Assembly (NCBI RefSeq): GCF_001042485.2
Contig: NZ_LBMN02000001.1
Location: forward strand, 124,001-188,000
Source: Bacillus paralicheniformis
GTDB taxonomy: Bacteria; Bacillota; Bacilli; Bacillales; Bacillaceae
Length of the DNA: 64,000 nt
Direction of reading: 5' to 3'
Shown: one piece after another, positions 1 through 8,346 of the stretch
How positions within the stretch are numbered: position 1 is the first letter of the stretch
Layout of the letters: every line of letters starts with the position of its first letter
Position numbers and translations under genes: made by a program
The notes under the pieces: model-generated
What the model saw: the letters and a program-made list of their open reading frames with translations, nothing else
Database searches by the model: none
What the model was told of the DNA's origin: nothing

Positions 1-138
1 GGGCTAGGCCCGGCTTCGCGAAGGAATAGAGCTATGAAAGAAGCTGCTTCAAGATTAGAAATCGCCCCAAAGCCGGATCGCACTTTTCAAAGACAGGGGC
101 TTCTGCCGGAAAAATCGGCAACTCGCCTGATTTTATAG
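1..138 (+). other. Open frame at left edge, possible gene end or leader ORF
   Basis: A frame is open from the first base to a TAG at 136-138. It contains an ATG at 34 preceded by GAAGGAA, so it could be a 34-residue leader peptide or the last 45 codons of a gene that starts outside the window. The encoded peptide is basic and unfamiliar. It ends 20 bases before the xynD start. Nothing shows that it is translated, and its function is unknown. Confidence 0.2.
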
Positions 139-158
139 ATAAAAGGAGGATGTTGGTT

Positions 159-1705
159 ATGAAAATGAAGTGCGGTGCATGTTTATTGGTTCTTGTGCTA
201 TTCATGAGCTGTATACCTGGGAAATCTGTACTTGCTGCCAGCACAACCATTGCAAAACATGTAGGGAATTCTAACCCGCTTATAGACCATCATTTAGGAG
301 CGGATCCCTTTGCGCTGACCTATAACGGAAGAGTCTACATCTATATGTCCAGTGACGATTATGAATATAACAGCAACGGAACGATTAAGGATAATTCATT
401 TGCCAATTTGAACAAAGTGTTCGTCATCTCTTCAGCGGATATGGTGAACTGGACAGATCACGGAGCCATTCCGGTGGCAGGTGCCAACGGGGCTAATGGC
501 GGCCGGGGGATTGCGAAATGGGCAGGCGCGTCCTGGGCCCCGTCAGTCGCAGTTAAAAAGATAAATGGTAAGGATAAATTCTTCCTTTACTTTGCAAACG
601 GCGGCGGAGGTATCGGGGTCCTCACCGCAGACAGCCCGACCGGGCCGTGGACAGATCCGATTGGAAAAGCGTTGGTTACAATAAGTACACCGGGAATGTC
701 CGGCGTTGTTTGGCTATTTGATCCGGCAGTGTTCGTAGATGACGATGGCACCGGTTATCTGTATGCCGGCGGAGGCATCCCCGGCGGTTCAAATCCAACG
801 CAGGAGCAATGGGCAAATCCTAAAACAGCACGAGTCATAAAATTGGGGAACGATATGACCAGCGTTGTTGGAAGCGCGTCTGTGATTGATGCGCCTTTCA
901 TGTTTGAAGACTCGGGAATTCATAAACATAACGGAAAATATTACTATTCCTATTGCATCAATTTCAGCGGTGTGCACCCGGCCAATATACCACCGGGTGA
1001 AATCGGCTACATGACCAGCTCAAGTCCCATGGGCCCTTTACGTATAGAGGGCATTTCCTGAAAAATCCGGGTGCATTCTTCGGGGCTGGCGGAAACAACC
1101 ATCATGCTGTTTTCAATTTTAAAAACGAGTGGTATGTGGTGTACCATGCTCAAACTGTCAGTTTCGCTTTGTTCGGAGCCGGCAAAGGATACCGTTCTCC
1201 CCATATCAATAAGCTGGTCCATCTTGCAAACGGGTCCATTCAAGAGGTGGCGGCAAATTACAGGGGAGTGTCTCAGCTTGCCAATTTGAATCCGTATAAC
1301 CGGGTAGAAGCTGAAACGTTTGCCTGGAATGGACGCATTTTGACGGAGAAATCCTCAGCACCCGGCGGACCGGAAAATAATCAAAACGTAACAAGCATTC
1401 ATAACGGAGACTGGATTGCTGTAGGAAATGCTGACTTCGGCACGCGCGGAGCGAGGACATTTAAAGCCAATGTCGCTTCCACTGCAGGCGGTAAAATTGA
1501 AGTCCGTCTCGACAGTGTAACAGGTAAGCTTGTGGGAACTCTGAATGTACCTTCCACAGGCGGAGCGCAGACTTGGAGAGAAATAGAAACCACTGTGAGC
1601 GGCGCAACCGGTGTTCACAACGTCTATTTTGTATTTACCGGAAACAGTTCAGGCAACTTGTTTAATTTTGATTACTGGCAGTTTACACAAAATGAGCACC
1701 GGTAA
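159..1705 (+). pseudogene. xynD: XynD, arabinoxylan arabinofuranohydrolase (GH43 + CBM6), frameshifted
   Basis: Secreted enzyme that removes arabinofuranosyl side groups from arabinoxylan. The start is taken at ATG 159, nine bases after GGAGG at 145-149; the ATG at 150 touches the ribosome site. A signal peptide (about residues 1-26) is followed by GH43 blocks: DPFALTYNGRVYIY, DPAVFVDDDGTGYLY and MFEDSGIHKHNGKYYYSY. The frame breaks at the TTT of 1037-1039, giving a premature TGA at 1059-1061. Adding one T restores the frame (TYRGHFLKNPGAFF and on) through to the C-terminal CBM6-like beta-sandwich ending at 1705. The repaired protein would be about 515 residues, close to the roughly 513 of B. 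subtilis XynD. The downstream xynC neighbour supports the name. It could be a true pseudogene, a programmed shift (no slippery heptamer seen) or a sequencing error. Confidence 0.85.
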
Positions 1706-1766
1706 CAGCAAAAAGGTGGTCTCAGAAGGGTTTTCATATACCACAACAATGAGAGGATGAAAGCAT

Positions 1767-3029
1767 ATGAAAAAATTAATTTGTGTATTGTTGGCATATG
1801 TAACGATGCTGTCGCTCATGTTAACCGGGCCTGCCGCTTCTGAAGTTTCAGCAGCCAGTGACGCAACAGTTCGTCTATCTGCAGAAAAACAAGTGATTCG
1901 CGGTTTTGGAGGGATGAATCACCCGGCTTGGATCGGGGATCTTACAGCAGCTCAAAGAGAAACCGCCTTTGGCAATGGACAGAATCAGTTAGGCTTTTCA
2001 ATTTTAAGAATTCATGTTGATGAAAATAGAAACAATTGGTACAGAGAAGTGGAGACGGCAAAGAGTGCGATCAAACACGGAGCAATCGTTTTTGCTTCTC
2101 CCTGGAATCCGCCAAGCGATATGGTTGAGACTTTCAATCGGAATGGAGACACATCAGCTAAACGGCTGAGATACGATAAGTACGCCGCATACGCGAAGCA
2201 TCTTAACGACTTTGTTACCTTCATGAAAAATAATGGCGTGAATCTGTATGCGATTTCCGTCCAAAACGAGCCTGATTACGCACACGACTGGACGTGGTGG
2301 ACACCGCAAGAAATACTTCGCTTTATGAAAGAGAACGCCGGCTCGATTAATGCCCGTGTCATCGCGCCTGAGTCGTTTCAATACTTAAAAAATATATCGG
2401 ATCCGATTTTGAATGATCCGAAGGCGCTTGCCAATATGGATATTCTTGGCGCTCATCTTTATGGTACACAGCTTAACAATTTCGCTTATCCACTGTTCAA
2501 ACAAAAAGGAGCAGGAAAAGATCTTTGGATGACGGAAGTATATTATCCGAACAGTGACAATAATTCTGCGGACCGCTGGCCTGAGGCATTGGATGTTTCG
2601 CACCATATTCACAATTCGATGGTAGAGGGAGATTTTCAGGCTTATGTATGGTGGTACATCCGCAGATCATACGGTCCTATGAAAGAAGACGGTACGATCA
2701 GCAAGCGCGGTTACAATATGGCTCATTTCTCGAAGTTTGTCCGTCCCGGTTATGTCAGGGTTGATGCGACAAAGAGCCCCGCTTCAAACGTTTACGTATC
2801 TGCCTATAAAGGTGACAACAAAGTCGTTATAGTTGCCATTAATAAAAACAACTCAGGGGTTAACCAAAACTTCGTTCTGCAGAATGGATCTGTTTCTCAA
2901 GTATCCAGATGGATCACGAGCAGCAGCAGCAACCTTCAACCTGGAACGAATCTCAATGTAACAGACAATCATTTTTGGGCGCATCTTCCGGCTCAGAGTG
3001 TGACAACATTTGTCGCTAACCTCCGCTAA
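1767..3029 (+). CDS. xynC: XynC, glucuronoxylan endo-1,4-beta-xylanase (GH30 subfamily 8)
   Basis: Secreted endoxylanase that cuts xylan near methylglucuronic acid branches. The 420-residue precursor has a Sec signal peptide (residues 1 to about 30, ending VSAAS), a (beta/alpha)8 GH30 domain and the C-terminal beta-side domain typical of the family. The acid/base is probably Glu168 in SVQNEPD and the nucleophile Glu257 in LWMTEVYY. It follows xynD by 61 bases in the same direction, as in B. subtilis, and is probably co-transcribed. Its substrate action complements XynD, which clears arabinose branches. Downstream lies a strong hairpin at 3169-3191. Confidence 0.93.
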   Translation: MKKLICVLLAYVTMLSLMLTGPAASEVSAASDATVRLSAEKQVIRGFGGMNHPAWIGDLTAAQRETAFGNGQNQLGFSILRIHVDENRNNWYREVETAKSAIKHGAIVFASPWNPPSDMVETFNRNGDTSAKRLRYDKYAAYAKHLNDFVTFMKNNGVNLYAISVQNEPDYAHDWTWWTPQEILRFMKENAGSINARVIAPESFQYLKNISDPILNDPKALANMDILGAHLYGTQLNNFAYPLFKQKGAGKDLWMTEVYYPNSDNNSADRWPEALDVSHHIHNSMVEGDFQAYVWWYIRRSYGPMKEDGTISKRGYNMAHFSKFVRPGYVRVDATKSPASNVYVSAYKGDNKVVIVAINKNNSGVNQNFVLQNGSVSQVSRWITSSSSNLQPGTNLNVTDNHFWAHLPAQSVTTFVANLR

Positions 3030-3168
3030 TATTAACGACGCCGCGCATGAAGCGGAGTTACAAGCCGCACACTTCCGATATGCCGGGCTTAGCGGCCATT
3101 TAGTGAAAAGGCATACGAAAAATATTTAGTTCTCGCAATCCAGGGTGTATCTGTTAATGAGACAAAGA
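3030..3168. other. Intergenic stretch after xynC
   Basis: About 140 bases between xynC and the shared terminator. I see no gene, no second promoter and no repeat here. Confidence 0.5.
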
Positions 3169-3191
3169 GGGTGCCGCCGCCGGCACCCTTT
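3169..3191. terminator. Bidirectional terminator between xynC and esterase gene
   Basis: GGGTGCCG (3169-3176) pairs with CGGCACCC (3181-3188), preceded by AAAG and followed by TTTCT. It lies between two convergent genes and can serve both. Confidence 0.8.
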
Positions 3192-3205
3192 CTGTCGTTT
3201 TCGGT

Positions 3206-4651
3206 TTATTCCTTCGGAAACTTCACCTCCGGATATGACGGATTCGGCTTGCTGATCAAGCCGCCGCCGGTTTCTTTTAAATGCTTGTTGAAAAAATCCA
3301 AAACGTACCGGTTCACGATATCCGCGCTTCGTTCGCCGTCGATGTCGCCCGTCATGCCGAGCTGCTTCAAAAGTTTTGAATAAAGCTGCAAGTCGGTGAA
3401 GTTGTAATGCTCCGTTCCTTCAATATACACCATTGACGCTTGATCAATGATTTTGTATTCCTTTTTTCGTTCCTCAATCATCTTGTTGAATTCTTCTTTC
3501 GTTAAACCCGAATTTTTGATTTCTTCATCAGAAATTTTTCCGCTGAGCGCCTTGTCTTTAATGTTCATAAAGCTGCTCGATTCCATGAATAGAAACGGCT
3601 TTGAAATCGCCTGCTTGCCGTTGACATTGTACAGTGAACCGTCCATGTTGATTCCAGCTTTAATTTTGGGATTTGAATATGCGGCGTTAAACGCCGTGGC
3701 GCCGCCGAATGAGTGACCCATCATCCCGATGTTGTCCATATCGAGTTTTCCCTTAAAGGCATCGCGATTCAGCTGATCCAACTGATTGATGACAAAGTCG
3801 GCGTCCTGCGTCCAAATGTTCCCGAGCTTGCTGCTGTTTTCGGAAACTCCATTCATATATCGCTCGGTTGTTAAGCCTGTCATCCGTCCGTCTGGAAAAG
3901 CCGTTGCCATCGTACTGTACGTATGATCGATCGCCACTGCGACAAATCCATGGCTTGCCAGATGTTCGGCTTGGGAAGCGTGCAGCAGCCGGCTTGTTCC
4001 GAAGCCGTGGCTGATTACGACGACTGGATATCGGGCTTCAGCTGATGAGATCGCAACGTTTTCGTATGAGTTTGTTTTGATGTAGCGCCAATAGTCCAAA
4101 GCAAACGGGGGAAGACCGAATCCATCTGCGAACTTCTCGATATATTCGTGAAATGTGCTTGCGTCTTCGGGAAAGAGAGGTGCCCGTTTCTGTCCATGCA
4201 AACCTTGGGCAGGGTACCATACTTGGATCATCAGTTCTCTTTTATCGTGCGGATTTTTTGTCAGCGTTTCTTCTCTGTCGCGGTCGGTCAAATGAAACGT
4301 CTTCGTCCCGACAGAATAAGCGCCGTCAGGCTTAGGCAAATCGAAGACGGGCAGGTATACAGACAGGAAGACGGAGATTGCCAGCATGGCGAATATTAGA
4401 ACATACAAGCCATATTTCAGCGGCTTCCACATCTTGATTTGAAGCCTTTTACCGAAGATCGCGATAAAGGCGAGGGCGGCGGAGATCAGATAGATCAAAA
4501 CCATTTGCCATCTGTATCCCTCAAAAAAAAGCTGTCCCGCCAACACGCCAATACTCGCAAATCCGGCTGCCGCCGCAAGTTTTCTCGGCATTTTTTGCTG
4601 AAACAGCATGACAAAAGACAGGAGTGTTAATAATATTTCGAAAGTTCTCAT
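3206..4651 (-). CDS. Membrane-anchored alpha/beta hydrolase, PAF-acetylhydrolase-like
   Basis: 481 residues. The first 115 or so contain about four hydrophobic segments (for example LAAAAGFASIGVLAGQLFF and YGLYVLIFAMLAISVFLSVYL), followed by an alpha/beta hydrolase domain. The nucleophile serine sits in GMMGHSFGGATAF, and a late histidine in YIEGTEHYNFTDL would complete the triad. Layout and motifs resemble the platelet-activating-factor acetylhydrolase isoform II / dienelactone hydrolase group (PF03403), so the likely reaction is hydrolysis of a short-chain ester or oxidised lipid. Start ATG at 4651 follows GGGAG by six bases. It stands alone, convergent with xynC. The natural substrate is unknown. 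Confidence 0.75.
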   Translation of the reverse strand: MRTFEILLTLLSFVMLFQQKMPRKLAAAAGFASIGVLAGQLFFEGYRWQMVLIYLISAALAFIAIFGKRLQIKMWKPLKYGLYVLIFAMLAISVFLSVYLPVFDLPKPDGAYSVGTKTFHLTDRDREETLTKNPHDKRELMIQVWYPAQGLHGQKRAPLFPEDASTFHEYIEKFADGFGLPPFALDYWRYIKTNSYENVAISSAEARYPVVVISHGFGTSRLLHASQAEHLASHGFVAVAIDHTYSTMATAFPDGRMTGLTTERYMNGVSENSSKLGNIWTQDADFVINQLDQLNRDAFKGKLDMDNIGMMGHSFGGATAFNAAYSNPKIKAGINMDGSLYNVNGKQAISKPFLFMESSSFMNIKDKALSGKISDEEIKNSGLTKEEFNKMIEERKKEYKIIDQASMVYIEGTEHYNFTDLQLYSKLLKQLGMTGDIDGERSADIVNRYVLDFFNKHLKETGGGLISKPNPSYPEVKFPKE

Positions 4652-4739
4652 GATTTTCTCCCTTATGTAAGATGTTGGTGGTCTTATACATAACGAATGT
4701 GTGGTTTGATTGGTTGCAAAAATATTCCTTGTGCTGCAT

Positions 4740-4768
4740 TAAAAAAACCGCCGGGTTACCCAGCGGTT
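4740..4768 (-). terminator. Terminator of the 4800-5285 gene
   Basis: On the minus strand AACCGCTGGGT pairs with ACCCGGCGGTT (one mismatch) and is followed by seven T residues. It lies about 30 bases past the stop of the upstream gene. Confidence 0.75.
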
Positions 4769-4799
4769 GCAGCTTATGATGTTGTGGGTCGGCTATCAG

Positions 4800-5285
4800 C
4801 TAGTTTTCCTTTATCTGTTTCACGTGAGCGACAATTCTGTCTCTCTCTGTTTCCTCCAATGTGTAAATCTTCGGAGAAAGAGGCACGTCAAACCCGGCGT
4901 GAGAGTGAAAAAAGTCAAAGAGCAGCGTCCCGGCAGGCTTTTCTTGCTGATCGGAGATGACAGCCCAAAACACCCGTGAGCGGCAGTCGTCAGCTCCCCA
5001 TTTTTCCATGGACTGTCTAAAGTTTAAGCCTTTTCCGATGAAAAAATCACCTTTTCCCGCATCTTGAATCGTTGTAAAGCCGGACTGTTCGAGACTTTCA
5101 AATACAGGAGGCAGCAGGTGGTCCAGGTAGACGCCGTAAGTCGCGTCTTCCAATTCGGGAAACACCTTTAAAAGCGCTTCGCGATGATCTTCAAGCGTTT
5201 GTTTCCAATTGGCGGCGACATAGCTTTGCACCTGTTCGCCGATTTCTTTGATCGACATGTCGGGTCTAAAACGTACCTTATACAA
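4800..5285 (-). CDS. Protein of unknown function, 161 residues
   Basis: I do not recognise this protein. The start is placed at TTG 5285 because AAGGAGG (minus strand) lies nine bases upstream; a longer frame open to 5420 has no ribosome site and would overlap yvrL. The protein is soluble, acidic and mostly helical by eye, with no signal peptide, transmembrane segment or cysteine cluster. A segment around residues 70-90 (ESLEQSGFTTIQDAGKGDFF) resembles nothing I can name. It lies downstream of yvrL on the same strand with its own terminator, so it could be co-transcribed with the oxdC-yvrL region. Confidence 0.6.
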   Translation of the reverse strand: MYKVRFRPDMSIKEIGEQVQSYVAANWKQTLEDHREALLKVFPELEDATYGVYLDHLLPPVFESLEQSGFTTIQDAGKGDFFIGKGLNFRQSMEKWGADDCRSRVFWAVISDQQEKPAGTLLFDFFHSHAGFDVPLSPKIYTLEETERDRIVAHVKQIKEN

Positions 5286-5349
5286 GAACGAAAACCTCCT
5301 TTTGATTACTTGAAATCCATTATATAACATTCTCCTGCACAGTGGATTC

Positions 5350-5748
5350 TCAATATAAGAGCGAACCGGACCTCTGCCGTGGATAAAGGATTTTATCAAT
5401 GGTAAAAAACGAAACGGCAATCATGATTTCCGCCGAAGAGGTCAGCAGAACGTCGTCCAGCAATTCGTCCGCTGTAAAAATCGCGGCCCATAAACATCCG
5501 ATCGTGAGCATTTCGGCTGCAAAAAACGTGATCCGCCGATTGATGCCCAGCAGCTTCATACTGTGGATGAGCAGCTTTTCAGCCGGTTCCAGGACAAAGG
5601 TCAGTGCGGTATAACAAAGCGTAAACAAAAGCAGGGACCCGACAGTTTGGTAAAATGCGCCCGGCAGATGAAACAGGATCGAAATGCCGAGAAAGTGGGC
5701 GAAAAAAACGAACATTACCGATAAGCAGCAAATAACGAAATGTTTCAT
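5350..5748 (-). CDS. yvrL: YvrL, membrane regulator of the SigO-RsoA sigma factor
   Basis: 132 residues with about four predicted membrane helices, such as HFVICCLSVMFVFFAHFLGIS and TVGSLLLFTLCYTALTFVL. Start ATG at 5748 is preceded by AAAAGGAG on the minus strand. Length, membrane character and position immediately after oxdC match B. subtilis YvrL, which is reported to act negatively on the SigO-RsoA system. Here it follows oxdC by 72 bases with a hairpin between them, so it may be transcribed partly by read-through. The identification rests on synteny and topology more than on a conserved motif. Confidence 0.75.
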   Translation of the reverse strand: MKHFVICCLSVMFVFFAHFLGISILFHLPGAFYQTVGSLLLFTLCYTALTFVLEPAEKLLIHSMKLLGINRRITFFAAEMLTIGCLWAAIFTADELLDDVLLTSSAEIMIAVSFFTIDKILYPRQRSGSLLY

Positions 5749-5784
5749 GATACAACTCCTTTTAAATATGTACACAGCAGCCGA

Positions 5785-5814
5785 AGGCCTGCAGGATATG
5801 TCTCCTGCAAGCCT
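5785..5814 (-). terminator. Hairpin between oxdC and yvrL
   Basis: AGGCNTGCAGGA-type arms at 5785-5796 and 5803-5814 form an eleven-to-twelve-base stem on either strand. The T-tract on the minus side is poor, so it may be a weak terminator or a processing or stability hairpin between oxdC and yvrL. Confidence 0.45.
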
Positions 5815-5820
5815 GGCTGG

Positions 5821-6975
5821 TTATTTCTTATCAAATTTCACGACCGGATGCTTTTCTTTAGAGAGCATGTTTGTAAACTCGCTGCCGACGTCGAGGTGCT
5901 GGCGGACAAGCTCTTCCGGAACGAGCGCGAGCCATTGGTTTAACGAAACGTCAGCATAGTGGTCGTCTTTGAAGATTTCGAGGAAGCGAAGCGGTTCGTC
6001 TCCTGTATTTTGGACGTAGTGTCCCATTGCAAACGGCACATAGCCGACATCTCCGGCCTGGTAGTTAAATGTTCTGGCATGCCCGTCGGACGCGAAAACG
6101 GTCATTTTCGCTTGTCCGGAAATATAATACTGCCATTCGTCTGTATTCGGATGCCAGTGCAGCTCCCGGATGCCTCCAGGTTCGACTTCCACCAGCGCAG
6201 AAGCGATTGTTTTCGACGCTTTGAAATTCGTGGAATCGGCAATCCATACTTTACCGCCGCTAGATACGATCGGTTCCTGTTCAAGCAAATTGTAGCTGAA
6301 AGATTGAGGCACCGTTCCGTTCGGGCTTTCGACTTTGTCTTTCTCAAGACATCCAGGGATCACTTCTTGGAAAATATACTTTTCTTTATCTGGAAGAGAT
6401 GCTACGACGTCTTTTGAAATGCCGAAGTTTGCGGCAATTACCTCATCAGGCGTATGGGCCAGCCAATCTGTCACCTGGAAGGTGCTGTTTTCAGAGAAAG
6501 AGCCGTCATCGAAGACGAGCAGGAATTCGCAGCCGTCTTCAAGCGCTTGGATTGAATGCGGCAGACCTGACGGGAAGTACCAGAGATCTCCTTCTTTCAC
6601 ATCTTCAATAAAGTTTCTGCCGTCTTGGTCAACAGACGTAATCCGTGCTTTTCCGTACAGCATATATGCCCATTCGGCTTCCTTATGCCAGTGAAGTTCC
6701 CTGATGGCTCCAGGTTTCAGCCTCATGTTGACAGAGGCAAGCTTGTCTGAAATCGGCAGCTCGCGAACGGTGACTTCCCGTGCATATCCGCCTTTTTCGA
6801 GTCGGTTATGGACATCGGAAAATGAAAATTTCATGTTTGACACCGTTCCGTGGTCGGTTTCCGGCGGCGCAAGCATGTCCGGATTTTGGCGATCGCGCTC
6901 AACGTTATGCGGAATTTTCGTTTCCGCTCCTTTTTCTCCTCTGATCGGCTGTGGAATTGATTTGTTTTTTTCCAT
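5821..6975 (-). CDS. oxdC: OxdC, oxalate decarboxylase (bicupin, manganese)
   Basis: Converts oxalate to formate and CO2, consuming a proton, and so helps cells in acid. The 384-residue protein has two cupin domains, each with a metal-binding HWH motif (LHWHKEAEWAYML in the N-terminal half and LHWHPNTDEWQYYI in the C-terminal half). The active-site lid SENS is present in FDDGSFSENSTFQV; this distinguishes decarboxylases from oxalate oxidases. Start ATG at 6975 follows GAGGGG; a frame open to 6996 begins with TTG but lacks a ribosome site. It lies downstream of yvrJ and beside sigO-rsoA, which are known to drive its expression on acid stress in B. subtilis. Confidence 0.93.
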   Translation of the reverse strand: MEKNKSIPQPIRGEKGAETKIPHNVERDRQNPDMLAPPETDHGTVSNMKFSFSDVHNRLEKGGYAREVTVRELPISDKLASVNMRLKPGAIRELHWHKEAEWAYMLYGKARITSVDQDGRNFIEDVKEGDLWYFPSGLPHSIQALEDGCEFLLVFDDGSFSENSTFQVTDWLAHTPDEVIAANFGISKDVVASLPDKEKYIFQEVIPGCLEKDKVESPNGTVPQSFSYNLLEQEPIVSSGGKVWIADSTNFKASKTIASALVEVEPGGIRELHWHPNTDEWQYYISGQAKMTVFASDGHARTFNYQAGDVGYVPFAMGHYVQNTGDEPLRFLEIFKDDHYADVSLNQWLALVPEELVRQHLDVGSEFTNMLSKEKHPVVKFDKK

Positions 6976-7068
6976 GTGATATCCCCTCTTTCTCAAAATG
7001 TAAAGGAGAGCTGAAAGGCCTTTCGTTTTCCCCTTCTGTCATGTTAAGTGAAAAAAGTGAGGCCGATG

Positions 7069-7218
7069 TCAATCATCGGTGTCACTTTTTTCTTTGATCA
7101 ATTCGATCAGTTCATCGATTTTCTTTTCAAAACGCGTCAGCAGGTAAATTGCCAATACAGCTGGAAAGCCGACATTGCCGATTTGTTTCGCTGCTTCCTC
7201 AATGAATGCACTGTCCAT
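7069..7218 (-). CDS. yvrJ: YvrJ, small SigO-regulon protein (49 residues)
   Basis: Short gene read on the minus strand from ATG 7218 (AGGAGGTGG lies seven bases upstream) to TGA at 7069. The peptide begins MDSAFIEEAAKQIGNVGFPA, has a hydrophobic stretch (PAVLAIYLLTRF) and ends in a charged helix (KKIDELIELIKEK). This is the pattern of the YvrJ family, a single-pass membrane peptide of unknown function. It lies between sigO (divergent) and oxdC (same direction), as in B. subtilis, and is probably part of the SigO regulon. Confidence 0.85.
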   Translation of the reverse strand: MDSAFIEEAAKQIGNVGFPAVLAIYLLTRFEKKIDELIELIKEKSDTDD

Positions 7219-7375
7219 TCTTACCACCTCCTATGTTAAGAAGTGAAGAAAGTCTGAAAAATGTAAGCAAAGAACTATTTTCTCTGAATGGGAACTTATG
7301 TTTGCATGTTAATAAGAAGAGATGAGTTTACTTTTTTTACATTTCTTTCATCTAAATAAATAGGAGGCGGTTTTT
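7219..7375. promoter_or_regulatory. Divergent promoter region of sigO and yvrJ
   Basis: 157 bases between two divergent starts. The octamer TTACATTT occurs at 7337-7344 (plus, towards sigO) and at 7266-7259 (minus, towards yvrJ). A third copy lies at 7003-6996 (minus), just before oxdC. The distances to the start codons are about 31, 40 and 20 bases, which would suit a -10-like element of SigO-RsoA promoters. This assignment is inferred from the repetition only. Confidence 0.4.
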
Positions 7376-7969
7376 ATGATTGATCAAACGTCACTGCGTG
7401 CGAAAATCAAGGAAATCACAGGGCATCCGCTTGTGAAGCATTTTTTGAGCAACCCCCGGTATGAGCGGCTTTTCAACCACGTTTTGGAACATCCGGATTC
7501 TGAAGAGGCAGAGTGTCTCGATCGCGAATTTAAGCGGTTTTACAAAAACATCCGCATGATCAAATACATCAACTCGATGATCCGGATTTTCTCCGTCGAC
7601 TTTGATAAAAGAGTCCGGAAAAATCGAGAGCGTTTTCCATTGATGATCGACGACAGTCCGACTTTGCCCGAGCCGCCCCGAGGGGACCTGTTAGACGATG
7701 TCTTGGAACAGGAAGAGGATTTAAGTGAACATCTGCAAGACCCGATGCTTTATGAAGCTTTTTTGCAATTGACGGACAAGCAGAAAAAAGTGCTTGCGCA
7801 AATTTACATTCACGGGGTATCCATGCAGGAAATGGCTGACTCTTTGGGAGAATCAAGGCAAAATATTTCAAGAATTCATAAAAGGGCACTCGAAAAGATA
7901 AGAGAGCTGCTGAATTCTAAAGCAGAGGGGAATGATAACAGTGAGTCTGCACGACGAAAAAGAGATTGA
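7376..7969 (+). CDS. sigO: SigO (YvrI), alternative RNA polymerase sigma factor
   Basis: 197-residue sigma-70-family protein. The C-terminal region carries a sigma region 4 helix-turn-helix (LTDKQKKVLAQIYIHGVSMQEMADSLGESRQNISRIHKRALEKIREL). The N-terminal half is less conserved and lacks a complete region 2. That fits B. subtilis YvrI, which needs the partner RsoA to supply region-2 function. ATG 7376 follows AGGAGG. It overlaps the next gene, consistent with coupled production of the two halves. The pair activates oxdC, yvrJ and its own operon in acid-stressed B. subtilis. Confidence 0.9.
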   Translation: MIDQTSLRAKIKEITGHPLVKHFLSNPRYERLFNHVLEHPDSEEAECLDREFKRFYKNIRMIKYINSMIRIFSVDFDKRVRKNRERFPLMIDDSPTLPEPPRGDLLDDVLEQEEDLSEHLQDPMLYEAFLQLTDKQKKVLAQIYIHGVSMQEMADSLGESRQNISRIHKRALEKIRELLNSKAEGNDNSESARRKRD

Positions 7970-8150
7970 GAAATTGCTGGAAAATTTCACGCCGATGATC
8001 AAAAGCAAATTAAACAACACATCCTATCAAGAGAGGGAGGATCTTGAACAGGAGCTGAAGATGAAAATTTGCGAAAAAGCGGAGATGCTTTTATGTCAAG
8101 AAGTTCCTGGGTTTTGGGAGTTTATAACAGAATTACTGAAAGTCCTTTAA
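7941..8150 (+). CDS. rsoA: RsoA (YvrHa), co-sigma factor partner of SigO
   Basis: 69-residue acidic helical protein beginning VSLHDEKEIEKLLENFTPMI, which resembles sigma region 2 from which RsoA derives. The start is placed at GTG 7941, ten bases after GAGGGG at 7925-7930; the ATG at 7932 lies almost on the ribosome site. The gene overlaps the end of sigO by 29 bases in another frame, so translation is probably coupled. In B. subtilis the two proteins act as a split sigma factor. The name rests on context plus general resemblance. Confidence 0.85.
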   Translation: MSLHDEKEIEKLLENFTPMIKSKLNNTSYQEREDLEQELKMKICEKAEMLLCQEVPGFWEFITELLKVL

Positions 8151-8346
8151 CCTGAGTTGTTTTGCTTGCGTAAAACGGCCGGAAGTGTTAAAATTTCTAG
8201 CATTTGATTAAGGGAATGTTCAAGCAGCTTCATTGAAATCATGGTGATGATTTGTTTTAATATGAACAAAGGTTTGATAAAATAAATGGATGGATATTCC
8301 ATTTTTTCTCCTATAAAAACATGCATCAGATAGGTGGTAAGATATC

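Noticed and set aside
5286-5420. Longer start for the 161-residue unknown gene (ATG at 5420)
   Set aside because: No ribosome site, overlaps yvrL, and the added residues look random; TTG 5285 with AAGGAGG is preferred.
7048-7239. 63-residue plus-strand frame between oxdC and sigO
   Set aside because: It is antisense to yvrJ, which has the ribosome site and family pattern.
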